A stretch of 12,201 nt of DNA from JAYPEY01 sp047618185 (lineage in GTDB: Bacteria > Verrucomicrobiota > Verrucomicrobiia > Limisphaerales > JAYPEY01): NCBI GenBank assembly GCA_047618185.1, contig JBLHKZ010000172.1, positions 1 through 12,201 on the forward strand, given 5' to 3'. Positions within the stretch are counted from its first letter, which is position 1, and every line of letters begins with the position of its first letter. A model generated the notes under the pieces. That model was not told the origin of the DNA, ran no database searches, and saw only the letters and a list, made by a program, of their open reading frames with translations. The translations under genes were made by a program, and so were the position numbers. Below, piece by piece: positions 1 to 7,167 of the stretch.

Positions 1-1336
1 TCCCATCGACGATCTTCAACGTCGGCCAGCCGGATTCTGAGGGCTGGTACAGATCGCCATGGCAGGCGAGAATTTCACTTTGAGCGGATTCAGGAAACAT
101 CGAGAGACCGGCGCAGTAGTGATGGCCGTTGCGTTCAATGCTCTCGATGCCCAGCGTAGCCGCGACTGCGAGGTCCTGCAGCAGGGCGACGGGGCCGATG
201 TTGCACAAATCTTCTCCGCTCATCAGTAGAGGAGATTGCTTGTCCGCCGCGGCTCGATGAAGCAGCAGGCAGCGATTGATGATTCCTTTGAAGACGCCCT
301 TGCAGTTCTTATGGCTGGTTCCCGCGTATCCGAGTTCCAGCGCGGTGGGCAGGCTTTCGAGCGAGGCGTCTGATTCGTCGATGATGATCGGCGGATGATT
401 CGGCCAGTTCGAAAAAGCGTCCTTCACCGCAGGATCGAGCGCCACGCTGCGCAGTAGCGGTTGTTCGACAAAAATCAAGCGCTCCAGGAAATTGCGGAGC
501 GGCTCGCGGGCCTGGACCGCCTCCCAGAAAACCCGGAAATCAGCCAAGGTCTTGAACTGCTCGTTGCCGTCGAGACTGAATGCGAAATCGCCCGTCGTTG
601 TGGCGCTGATGGTTTCAGCGATTCGGCTCAAGCGTTCCAGATCGCTGTCCAGGTTCCCGTTCACCTTGATCTTGAAATGCCGCAGGCCGTAATGACGAAT
701 ACAGGCTTCGAGAGACTGAGGGAGGCCGTCCGCGAGCCTGTCCGAGGCGGGGATTTCCTCATCGGTCAGTGGATCGGCAAGTCCGACGGTATGGCGCGCG
801 ACAAATTGCTGGAGCGGATTCTTTGGCAGGACGTCGGAGGGCTGTACGCCAGCGAGTTCAGGATGAATGTCGCCCAGGCGAATTCCCAACCCGCCCGAAT
901 GGACAAGCTGGCCGAAAGACTTTTCGCTGGCTCGACAAAAGGCCTCGATCATGGCGCGTTCGATCAAAGACGTGCCGAAATGAACCAGGAGCGGCGGGAT
1001 GTCACAGGCCTCAGCGGTCATTTCCCGAAGGTGGTAAAGTTGCCGCCAAATCGTGAAAACGTCTTCCCCGCGCAATCCGATCGCGGAGACTCGGGCTTCG
1101 TCGATGACATCGAACATCTCCTGTATTTCGTCAGCGGCCGATTTCAGGGGATCTTTGGTGAACCACTTCGGGGGGAGAAGGTCGGAGGCCACACCCGTGT
1201 GAACCTTGCCGTCGATCTCCAGCCGCACACGCACAAAAATCATGGGCATGTGAGTCATGGTCGCGATTCCGTATTTGAACGGCATTCGCGTGCGCAGATT
1301 CGTCAGGTAGAGGTCGCTGTCCTGGATTTTAATCAT
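1..1336 (-). CDS. Enolase-superfamily enzyme A (mandelate racemase/muconate lactonizing type), 3' end cut by window edge
   Basis: Reading the reverse strand from an ATG at 1336 gives 445 uninterrupted codons with no stop before the window edge, so the last few dozen residues are missing (paralogue B is 481 aa). The protein shows the enolase-superfamily barrel signature: a KxK lysine pair in FKIK (K222/K224), then acidic metal-ligand positions D256 in LDGNE, E291 in VEQP and D320 in IIIDES, and lysines K343/K346 in GYAGTSHKNCKG on the opposite side of the site. Family members abstract a proton alpha to a carboxylate on Mg2+, giving racemisation, dehydration or cycloisomerisation; the substrate cannot be told. 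It is a paralogue of the gene at 4863-6308, sharing blocks such as SLIERA, RHT-G-ADP, DGLP, GYAGTSHKNCKG and ERNGHH. It starts 36 bp after the stop of the sigma-54 activator gene and is probably co-transcribed with it. No Shine-Dalgarno is seen before the ATG. The superfamily call is firm; the function is open. Confidence 0.9.
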   Translation of the reverse strand, partial: MIKIQDSDLYLTNLRTRMPFKYGIATMTHMPMIFVRVRLEIDGKVHTGVASDLLPPKWFTKDPLKSAADEIQEMFDVIDEARVSAIGLRGEDVFTIWRQLYHLREMTAEACDIPPLLVHFGTSLIERAMIEAFCRASEKSFGQLVHSGGLGIRLGDIHPELAGVQPSDVLPKNPLQQFVARHTVGLADPLTDEEIPASDRLADGLPQSLEACIRHYGLRHFKIKVNGNLDSDLERLSRIAETISATTTGDFAFSLDGNEQFKTLADFRVFWEAVQAREPLRNFLERLIFVEQPLLRSVALDPAVKDAFSNWPNHPPIIIDESDASLESLPTALELGYAGTSHKNCKGVFKGIINRCLLLHRAAADKQSPLLMSGEDLCNIGPVALLQDLAVAATLGIESIERNGHHYCAGLSMFPESAQSEILACHGDLYQPSESGWPTLKIVDG

Positions 1337-1372
1337 CGTGGAACGGGAGATCGGAATGGATGGGAACGAAAC

Positions 1373-3046
1373 TCAGGGCGTCGGATCCTGAAGCTTGTCG
1401 ATGATCAGCGCCTCGTCGATCGCGGTGTCATCGGCTCCGAGTGCGCAGCGCTGCATCACGTGCTTGAGTTCGCGAACATTGCCCGGCCAGTCGTGTTTGG
1501 CGAGCGCATCGAGACCCTTTGGATTCATGTGAAATGAGGCGGATCCGTACTCCTCGGTAAACTGGTCGAGAAAACTCTGAGCAAGGGTTGCAATGTCGTC
1601 CACATGTTCGCGCAGAGGAGGGATTCGAATGATCAACGGCGTTAATCGGAAGTAGAGATCTTCGCGAAACATTTTGGCGTCCGACATTTCCTTCAAATTC
1701 CGATTCGTGGCGGCAATGACCCGGACGTCGACTTGAATGGGCTTTTCGCTTCCGATTTTTTCGATTTCACCGGACTCCAGCGCACGGAGGAGCTTCGATT
1801 GGAGATCGATCGGGAGTTCGCCGATTTCGTCCAGAAAGAGCGTGCCGCCGTCGGCGAGTTCGAACTTTCCGCGTTGATCGGATTTGGCGTCCGTGTAGGC
1901 GCCTTTCACATGCCCGAAGAGTTCGTTCTCCATCAGGCTGGCGGGAATGGCGGCGCAGTTGACTCTGACGAAGGGATTGCCCGAGCGCGGGCTCTGGTCG
2001 TGGATGAAATGCGCGGCGACTTCCTTGCCGCTGCCGGTTTCTCCCATGAGGGTCACGGTAAACTTGATTGTCGCAGCTTTGGCGCATTCTTCCCTCAGTT
2101 TTTCCATGGCCGGGCTTTTTCCGATCAATGTCGGAGCCGGGCGGGCGCTCTTGAGATTCTTGTTCTCCTTATCGAGTTTGCTGATGGTCTGGGCCGCGAA
2201 CGAACGCCGGTGCCAGAGTTGGCAAAGGGCCTGCAACAACAGGCGATCTTTCACGGTGAACTCCTTCCATTCGGCCGGTTTGATGAGGACGATAAACGGA
2301 TAAGTTCCGCGGTCCGACTTTGGGGGGCATAGCGTGCCGACGAGATAATTGTAGTCCTTGATGTTCTTCTGGTGAAATTTGATCTCCTCGCCGGAAATAA
2401 TGACAGCCTCGGGCACATTCTTGAATCGCTCGGCGAGGTAACCGGCCAGACGCACTCCGGATTTCCCCTCCTCGCCGCAAATCGAGAGTTTCAGCTTGCC
2501 GTTCTCGTCATAATACTGCGCCTCAGTGGCGGCCATGCCTTCGCGAATGGTGCGCAGGCAATTCTCGGCAAACTTTTCCTCCGCCAGTTCGGAGGCGAGC
2601 CATGAACACCCATGATAAAGCATGGCCAACTGCCGTTCGGCCGGGCCCGTGGGAAGTTGGAGCGGCTGAAGCGAGGTCTTCTGAAACAAATCAACCTCTG
2701 GAATGACATCAAGCGAAGGCTTCAGCCGCGCGGCGTCGATCAGTCGGGCAGTGATCTTAAAACGCGCTGTGCCAATGCCAACTTCGTCGTCGGTCTGGAG
2801 GACTGCCTCGGATCGCATGACGCCGTTTACCAGAATGCCGTTCTTGGCGCCGACATCAACGACAGAGACTTCGTCGTTCTCCAGTTTGAACTCAGCGTGA
2901 AATCGAGACACGGATATATCGGGAATTTGAACTGTGTTTTCCTTGTCGCGGCCGATGGTCAATAAACCCGGTTTCATAGGGATTTGCTCGGTTCGTCCGC
3001 TGGTATGGAGCCAGGTGAGGCCCCAGTTTTTGTTTGAATTGGGCAT
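1373..3046 (-). CDS. Sigma-54-dependent transcriptional activator with FHA and GAF-like domains, no DNA-binding domain
   Basis: This 557-residue bacterial enhancer-binding protein uses ATP hydrolysis to remodel sigma-54 RNA polymerase. An N-terminal FHA domain (about 10-100; GRD at 32-34, SRFH at 47-50, NG at 69-70 and 74-75) should read phosphothreonine. A GAF-like segment (about 135-285) and a short charged linker follow. The AAA+ domain (about 305-535) has Walker A GETGSGKE (335-342), the sigma-54 contact loop as GAYTDA (382-387, canonical GAFTGA), Walker B GGTLFLDE (400-407), arginines R461 and R467 in FREDLYFRL, and WPGNVREL (520-527). The chain ends about 30 residues after this motif with no Fis-type helix-turn-helix. 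I chose the ATG at 3046 because the FHA fold begins right after it. The frame stays open back to an ATG at 3310, but those 88 codons look non-coding and would overlap a sigma-54 promoter. The downstream partner is enolase A, and the divergent neighbour carries the sigma-54 promoter it probably activates. Confidence 0.92.
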   Translation of the reverse strand: MPNSNKNWGLTWLHTSGRTEQIPMKPGLLTIGRDKENTVQIPDISVSRFHAEFKLENDEVSVVDVGAKNGILVNGVMRSEAVLQTDDEVGIGTARFKITARLIDAARLKPSLDVIPEVDLFQKTSLQPLQLPTGPAERQLAMLYHGCSWLASELAEEKFAENCLRTIREGMAATEAQYYDENGKLKLSICGEEGKSGVRLAGYLAERFKNVPEAVIISGEEIKFHQKNIKDYNYLVGTLCPPKSDRGTYPFIVLIKPAEWKEFTVKDRLLLQALCQLWHRRSFAAQTISKLDKENKNLKSARPAPTLIGKSPAMEKLREECAKAATIKFTVTLMGETGSGKEVAAHFIHDQSPRSGNPFVRVNCAAIPASLMENELFGHVKGAYTDAKSDQRGKFELADGGTLFLDEIGELPIDLQSKLLRALESGEIEKIGSEKPIQVDVRVIAATNRNLKEMSDAKMFREDLYFRLTPLIIRIPPLREHVDDIATLAQSFLDQFTEEYGSASFHMNPKGLDALAKHDWPGNVRELKHVMQRCALGADDTAIDEALIIDKLQDPTP

Positions 3047-3186
3047 GCGCGCAGTCAGTAAAGTTTCGTCGCGGAAGTAAAGCAAAGCGGAGGCGACAAG
3101 AAAAGCCCGATCGATTCGACGATGGTGCAGCCTCGGTGCGCACAATGAATGCAGAAAGGATCGATCAATCACGGAAAGCCGGAATT

Positions 3187-3203
3187 TTGGCACGGAACCT
3201 GCC
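3187..3203 (+). promoter_or_regulatory. Sigma-54 (RpoN) promoter, -24/-12 type
   Basis: TTGGCACG, four bases, then CTGCC. The invariant GG (3189-3190) and GC (3201-3202) are exactly 10 bases apart, and the -24 element matches the consensus YTGGCACG fully; the -12 element is CTGCC against TTGCW. Predicted transcription start is an A near 3214, on the plus strand, 294 bases before the uronate-isomerase-like gene at 3508. The divergent gene encodes a sigma-54 activator, which makes a chance match much less likely. I saw no equivalent site facing the activator gene. Confidence 0.8.
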
Positions 3204-3217
3204 TGCAAATACGATCT

Positions 3218-3233
3218 ATTGCGGTAGCGCAAT
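3218..3233 (+). repeat. Perfect inverted repeat just downstream of the predicted sigma-54 start site
   Basis: ATTGCG, loop GTAG, CGCAAT: 6-bp arms with a 4-base loop, falling at about +5 to +20 of the predicted transcript. It could form a 5' stem-loop that protects the mRNA, or be a protein-binding operator in the DNA. The arms are short, so it may also be chance. Confidence 0.35.
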
Positions 3234-3507
3234 TGTTCATTTTCACGAGCAGTAAAGCTAGACGTCAAGGGTACCAGGGGATGAGCGAATCGTCGGCATG
3301 AAAGGAACATCGGTGGTAAGAATCGCTGAAGATCATGTTGATTCGCTCGATGATCAGGGTTCGGACGGGCAGCCAGTGCAGAGAGCCAGCTAATCTTGGA
3401 GGGTGCTGGAGCGGTTCTTTATGCTGGCGTCCGTCCGCCCGTTCAAAACGACACTCGGTGGATTTTGTTTGGAAGAATGCGGTTGTTTCCTCTAGTTTTC
3501 AGCCCGC
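3234..3507 (+). other. Long untranslated leader of the plus-strand operon
   Basis: If transcription starts near 3214, the mRNA has a leader of nearly 300 bases. I see no recognisable riboswitch and no convincing gene. A weak dyad, GATCAT (3331-3336) and ATGATC (3350-3355), is present, along with two tiny overlapping reading frames beginning at 3281 and 3298 that I do not treat as genes. A separate sigma-70-type promoter nearer to 3508 cannot be excluded by eye. Confidence 0.35.
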
Positions 3508-4764
3508 ATGAGTCACGTCGTAAACGATCTTCCCACGTCTGAATTGGAGTCCCGAGTCCGAGAAACAGTGGCCCGAACTCAGGCCTACGATATCCACACC
3601 CATTTGTACGACGCCGCATTTGGTGACTTGCTGCTGTGGGGTGTCGATGATCTGCTGACCTACCATTACCTCGTTTCCGAGGCCTTTCGATATCTCGACA
3701 TCCCTTATGAGAAATTCTGGGCTCTGACCAAGACCGAACAGGCGGATCTCATCTGGAATGCGCTTTTCATTGAGCACTCTCCGATTTCCGAATCTTGCCG
3801 GGGAGTTTTGACCACCCTGAACGCACTCGGCCTGGATGTTCAAAAACGCGATCTTGGCGCCATTCGGAAATGGTTCTCGGAGCAAAAAGTCGATGCTTAC
3901 ATCACGCGATGCATGGAGTTAGCGAAGGTGCGGAAAATCTGCATGACCAATTCGCCCTTCGACGATCTGGAAAGGCCAGTTTGGGAGCGCGGGTTTGAGC
4001 GGGACTCGCGTTTCACGGCCGCCCTCCGCATCGATCCACTTCTCCTTGATTGGCCAAATGCCGCGAAGCAGCTTGCCGACTGGGGCTATGTGACATCTCC
4101 CGAGTTGACGGAGAATACGATCTCCGGCGTGCGGAGGTTCTTGTCGGACTGGAGCGCTCGTATTGACGCGAAGTTTGTCATGGTTTCGTTGCCGCCGACG
4201 TTTGCCTATCCTGAGGAGGGGCCGACGGGGAAGCTGATCGAGGCCGCAGTTTTGCCCCATTGTCGTGAGCATGGAGTGCCTTTCGCGCTCATGCCGGGCG
4301 TTAAACGCGGCGTCAATCCGCTGCTCCAATTGGCCGGCGATGGCCTGGCCAAATGCGATATCGCCGCCTATGAAAGGTTGTTTGCCAGCCATCCTGACAA
4401 CAAATTTCTGGTCACCGCCTTGTCGCGTGAAAATCAGCACGAACTCTGTGTCGCGGCGCGCAAATTCCGAAACCTGCACGTTTTTGGATGCTGGTGGTTT
4501 ACGAACATCCCCTCGGTCATTGATGAAATGACCCGTATGCGACTCGAGTTGGTGGGGCTCAGCGTGACACCGCAACATTCCGACGCGCGCGTGATGGATC
4601 AGATCATCTACAAATGGTCGCATTCACGCGAGGTCATCACTCGGGTCCTGGTCGACAAGTACGAGGATCTCGCGGCGACTGGATGGGAGGTCAGCGACGA
4701 TGAACTGACCCGCGACGTCAATGACTTGTTCGGCGGCGCTTTCGAGGCTTTCTGCGCCCGGTAG
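3508..4764 (+). CDS. Uronate isomerase-like protein (UxaC family, amidohydrolase superfamily)
   Basis: This 418-residue protein resembles glucuronate/galacturonate isomerases, which interconvert aldo- and keto-uronates (such as D-glucuronate to D-fructuronate) at a metal site in a TIM barrel. Near the N-terminus is DIHTHLY (D28, H30, H32), equivalent to the DxHxHL metal motif, then WGVDDLLTYHYLVSE (44-58), typical of this family. The C-terminal half carries the family-like GCWWF (327-331), a VTPQHSDAR segment (353-361) placed where UxaC has its TDSRS motif, and WSHSREVI (370-377) resembling the RHEYFRR region. It is somewhat shorter than classical UxaC (about 470 aa) and the motifs are diverged, so the substrate may differ. 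The ATG at 3508 begins a sensible N-terminus but has no Shine-Dalgarno. It is first in a plus-strand operon behind a sigma-54 promoter, with enolase B 98 bp downstream. The family is likely; the exact reaction is inferred. Confidence 0.82.
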   Translation: MSHVVNDLPTSELESRVRETVARTQAYDIHTHLYDAAFGDLLLWGVDDLLTYHYLVSEAFRYLDIPYEKFWALTKTEQADLIWNALFIEHSPISESCRGVLTTLNALGLDVQKRDLGAIRKWFSEQKVDAYITRCMELAKVRKICMTNSPFDDLERPVWERGFERDSRFTAALRIDPLLLDWPNAAKQLADWGYVTSPELTENTISGVRRFLSDWSARIDAKFVMVSLPPTFAYPEEGPTGKLIEAAVLPHCREHGVPFALMPGVKRGVNPLLQLAGDGLAKCDIAAYERLFASHPDNKFLVTALSRENQHELCVAARKFRNLHVFGCWWFTNIPSVIDEMTRMRLELVGLSVTPQHSDARVMDQIIYKWSHSREVITRVLVDKYEDLAATGWEVSDDELTRDVNDLFGGAFEAFCAR

Positions 4765-4862
4765 TTCGAGCGACTGCGCCAAGCTCCGATCTCCGCGCAA
4801 TTCACCGCATCATCTTCGGCTGGCTTTGAAGTCACGGAATGGCTTAGGCTTCCAATTCAACC

Positions 4863-6308
4863 ATGAGCTACACTATCAAGCGCATCGAATTGTTCGTCCG
4901 GGAAACCGCGCCGGGACGCATTGCCTTCAAAATCGGAAGCGCGGCGAAAGCCGAGCGACGAACGAACCCCCTGGGCCATGTGCGTCTTATCCTCGCCGAC
5001 GACAAGGGCAGGGAAGCCTTCGGATGCAGTGGCGATCGGCTTTCCGTCCGCTGGTTGGACAAGCGTCCAGGGCGCGACCGCGGAATGAAAACTCGGCAAC
5101 TCGTGGATTTGATCTACCAGGCGCGGGAAATCTATCTTGCCGATCCGAAGGTCTCGACCCCGTTTGAGAAATGGCTGGAGACGCATCCGAAGATTATGGC
5201 GATCGGCGCCCGGGCGGGAGAGGAACCGCTGACGACTTCGCTGGCGTCATCGCTGATCGAACGAGCCTTGGTCGACGCTTTTTGCCGGCTCAACGGCGCT
5301 TCCGCATTTTCCATGCTCCGCGATGACCGACTGGGCTTTGCCGCCCATCTTGCGGATCGGGATTTGCCCAAAATGCCGACCAACGCCTGGCTGCCCGCGC
5401 GACCGGTCACGACCTTTCAAGTCAGGCATACCATTGGCCCTGCCGACCCCATGCGAGTCGCCGACGTGCCCGCCGCCGATCGTATAAACGACGGCCTGCC
5501 CGAGGCCGTGGACGACAATATCCGGCGCTACGGCCTGCACTATTTCAAGATCAAGCTCGGGGGCAAGGTCGACGTCGACATCGCCCGGATGGCGCGCATC
5601 TGGGAGGTCCTGCCTCAGGATCCGGAAACCGTCATCACCTTTGACGCCAATGAAGCCTACTCGGACCTCAACGTATTCGCGGAATTCATCGAACGCTTCG
5701 AGAAAGAGCTGCCGGGGATGTTTCAGCACACCACGTATATCGAGCAGCCCCTGCCACGGGCGTTAACGTTGGATCCGTCCACTGCGGGAATGATTCGGAA
5801 AATCTCAGAACGCAAGCTGCTGTTGATCGACGAGGCCGACGGCTCAGTCGACGCCTTTAAGCGCGCGCATGCGATCGGCTACGCGGGGACGTCACATAAA
5901 AATTGCAAAGGCTTTTTCAAGAGTCTCATCAACCGGGTTCGGGTAGTGCATTACACAGAACAGGGGAAAGCGGCCTTCCAGAGCGCGGAAGATTTGCAGA
6001 ACCTCGCGATCGCTCCTCTCCACCAGGACTTCGTGACCGTCGGAATGCTCGGGCTGAATAATTGCGAGCGCAACGGGCATCATCTCAACCGCGGGTTGGC
6101 ATTTGTCAGTCCACGCGACAAGGAGTCGCTCGCTCGCCACCATACCGATCTCTATGAGAAGCGCGGTGACGAATGGTATGTGAAAATCCGCAACGGAATC
6201 GTCAATTGCGCGAGCCTGCAATGCCCCGGATTCGGCGTCGTGGACGAGCCTGATTGGGCGTCGATGGAGGACATGCGAAGCTGGACGCGTCGACGTTTCC
6301 CCGCCTGA
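4863..6308 (+). CDS. Enolase-superfamily enzyme B (mandelate racemase/muconate lactonizing type)
   Basis: A complete 481-residue protein of the enolase superfamily. It shows FKIK (K229/K231), TFDANE with metal ligand D261, YIEQP with E294, LIDEAD with D323, and the unusual GYAGTSHKNCKG (339-350) with lysines K346/K349 where muconate-lactonizing-type enzymes carry their second catalytic lysine. Such enzymes abstract an alpha-proton from a carboxylate and act as racemases, acid-sugar dehydratases or cycloisomerases. At 481 residues it is longer than the usual 350-400, the excess lying in the capping region (about 60-190) and a C-terminal tail rich in Trp, Met and Arg. Its nearest visible relative is the divergent gene ending the left side of the window. 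It follows the uronate-isomerase-like gene by 98 bp in the same direction, so both are probably on the sigma-54-driven transcript. A sugar-acid dehydratase or epimerase step after the isomerase would fit, but this is inference. Confidence 0.92.
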   Translation: MSYTIKRIELFVRETAPGRIAFKIGSAAKAERRTNPLGHVRLILADDKGREAFGCSGDRLSVRWLDKRPGRDRGMKTRQLVDLIYQAREIYLADPKVSTPFEKWLETHPKIMAIGARAGEEPLTTSLASSLIERALVDAFCRLNGASAFSMLRDDRLGFAAHLADRDLPKMPTNAWLPARPVTTFQVRHTIGPADPMRVADVPAADRINDGLPEAVDDNIRRYGLHYFKIKLGGKVDVDIARMARIWEVLPQDPETVITFDANEAYSDLNVFAEFIERFEKELPGMFQHTTYIEQPLPRALTLDPSTAGMIRKISERKLLLIDEADGSVDAFKRAHAIGYAGTSHKNCKGFFKSLINRVRVVHYTEQGKAAFQSAEDLQNLAIAPLHQDFVTVGMLGLNNCERNGHHLNRGLAFVSPRDKESLARHHTDLYEKRGDEWYVKIRNGIVNCASLQCPGFGVVDEPDWASMEDMRSWTRRRFPA

Positions 6309-6465
6309 CTCGGGCCTTCGACTGGACGAACTTCCGTTCTCGGGGCTGGGGAGTTGAACTGTGCTGGTCTGGGGACCGCCCCTCCTTGAGAGATCGATGC
6401 CCCTGACAATGGGAGCGCCTTCAGGGGTGGAAACTGCGCATGCGGGTTTTGTGGAGGGCGCAGTC
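6309..6465. other. Non-coding stretch after enolase B
   Basis: I see no gene here. It holds an interrupted dyad, CCCCTGA (6400-6406) and TCAGGGG (6421-6427), perfect in both 7-bp arms but with a 14-base loop and no T-run after it. It may help end the upstream transcript, but it is not a standard intrinsic terminator. A small GGGG-ACCG-CCCC hairpin sits at 6371-6382. Confidence 0.4.
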
Positions 6466-6573
6466 CTACTTCGCCGCGACTGGCCCGCTTTTCTGCAAGG
6501 CGATCAGATCGGCCATGGCTTGCGGGCGGATGGCCGGTTCGACGCCTTTGGGCATGAGTGAAAGGGTCGGTGA
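6466..6573 (-). pseudogene. C-terminal remnant of a PVC-type haem-binding/cytochrome protein
   Basis: The reverse strand encodes about 35 residues ending in a stop at 6466-6468, including SLMPKGVEPAI followed by RPQAMADLIAL. This closely matches the usual C-terminal end of PVC putative haem-binding domain proteins, where SLMPEG-E--I---MADLIA-L is a hallmark. Nothing upstream in the same frame looks like the rest of that protein (the 70 residues before it are low-quality), and no cytochrome CxxCH motif is found nearby. It is therefore read as the tail of a gene otherwise lost. It lies next to an insertion-sequence remnant on the same strand, which suggests how the gene was broken. Confidence 0.55.
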
Positions 6574-6724
6574 AAGGTAACAGTTTAGCTGAAATTGGCT
6601 CATGATGAGTCGTTGAAAATCAGCTCCTGAGCGTGCGCCGGGGCGCCGACCAGCAGTGCGTCGAACAAACCCAAAACCGAGGCGTTCTGTAGTTTGGCGG
6701 GTTGAGTGAGACAGGAAAACACGC

Positions 6725-6880
6725 CAGGGCTTACGCACGAGTAAAACCAAGAATTCCGTCGAGAAAATCAACATTCCACCCAACTCGCTTGCGTTTTGCG
6801 CGCATACTTCCCTTACTTTCGTCCTGGCGCAGGATGGTTAGAGCCATCTTGCGCAATAGACTCAGCTGATCCACAAACTG
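6725..6880 (-). mobile_element. Remnant of an ISAs1-family (IS4-like) insertion sequence, transposase C-terminus only
   Basis: The reverse strand encodes SLLRKMALTILRQDESKG then SMRAKRKRVGWNVDFL and a short tail with its stop at 6731-6733. This is the typical end of ISAs1/H-repeat transposases, where LRR-ALNLLK------K--KRK-AGWD--YL is conserved. Only about 50 codons remain; the DDE catalytic core is absent. The stop codon is embedded in CAGGGCTTACGCA (6725-6737), which has the look of an IS terminal inverted repeat, so 6725 may be the original right end. No matching left end is visible. The similarity stops at about 6880, inside a perfect hairpin. The fragment cannot transpose. Confidence 0.65.
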
Positions 6881-6894
6881 CGGTTTGTGGATCA
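6867..6894. repeat. Perfect 12-bp-arm inverted repeat at the edge of the transposase remnant
   Basis: TGATCCACAAAC, loop TGCG, GTTTGTGGATCA. All 12 base pairs match. No T-run follows on either strand, so it is not a plain intrinsic terminator. It lies exactly where the transposase similarity ends, which suggests a rearrangement breakpoint, a deletion endpoint, or a separate small palindromic element. Confidence 0.75.
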
Positions 6895-7167
6895 CCCGGG
6901 TCCTCCTACTCCTCCTCGAACTCGATTCCGTGCCTGCCGGGCATTTCCACATATCTCCCCGGAGTGCGAGTTTGAGGACGAGGGCGAATTGGACGGATGG
7001 AAGTCGCAGCCACTCCGACATTCGGTGAAAATTTTCTTCAATAAATTCGTGGTCGATTATTCGGGATTGTCATCCAGCGTTTTCCATCAATAGTTCCCTG
7101 CTTTGATTCATCAATTTATCGAATGAATGCTGACGGAGGTTCGTTTGATACGAGTCGCCCTTTTCGA
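6895..7167. other. Non-coding upstream region of the cytochrome/DUF1549/DUF1553 gene
   Basis: I see no gene. The second half (about 7025-7120) is AT-rich compared with its surroundings, as expected for a promoter region, and contains a short dyad TTGAT-TC-ATCAA (7103-7114). No clear sigma-54 site with GG-N10-GC spacing was found. An in-frame ATG at 7123 lies 45 bases before the chosen start of the next gene. Confidence 0.35.

Noticed and set aside
461..1537. A 358-codon plus-strand open frame.
   Set aside because: It lies antisense to enolase A, whose catalytic motifs are all intact on the minus strand. The plus-strand translation resembles no family and also overlaps the end of the sigma-54 activator gene.
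3047..3310. N-terminal extension of the sigma-54 activator to an ATG at 3310.
   Set aside because: The 88 added residues look like random translation (many Arg, Ser, Leu), precede a complete FHA domain, and would overlap the sigma-54 promoter at 3187-3203.
3281..3393. Two tiny overlapping frames in the leader: 6 codons from 3281 and 31 codons from 3298, joined by an ATGA overlap.
   Set aside because: The coupling-like overlap is suggestive, but there is no coding signature, no good ribosome binding site and no recognisable peptide.
3919..4623. A 234-codon minus-strand open frame.
   Set aside because: It is a shadow of the uronate-isomerase-like gene, with no recognisable motif and no plausible start context.
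6400..6427. CCCCTGA...TCAGGGG dyad as an intrinsic terminator for the enolase B operon.
   Set aside because: The arms are perfect, but the loop is 14 bases and no T-run follows, so it does not meet the usual criteria. It is only noted as a dyad.
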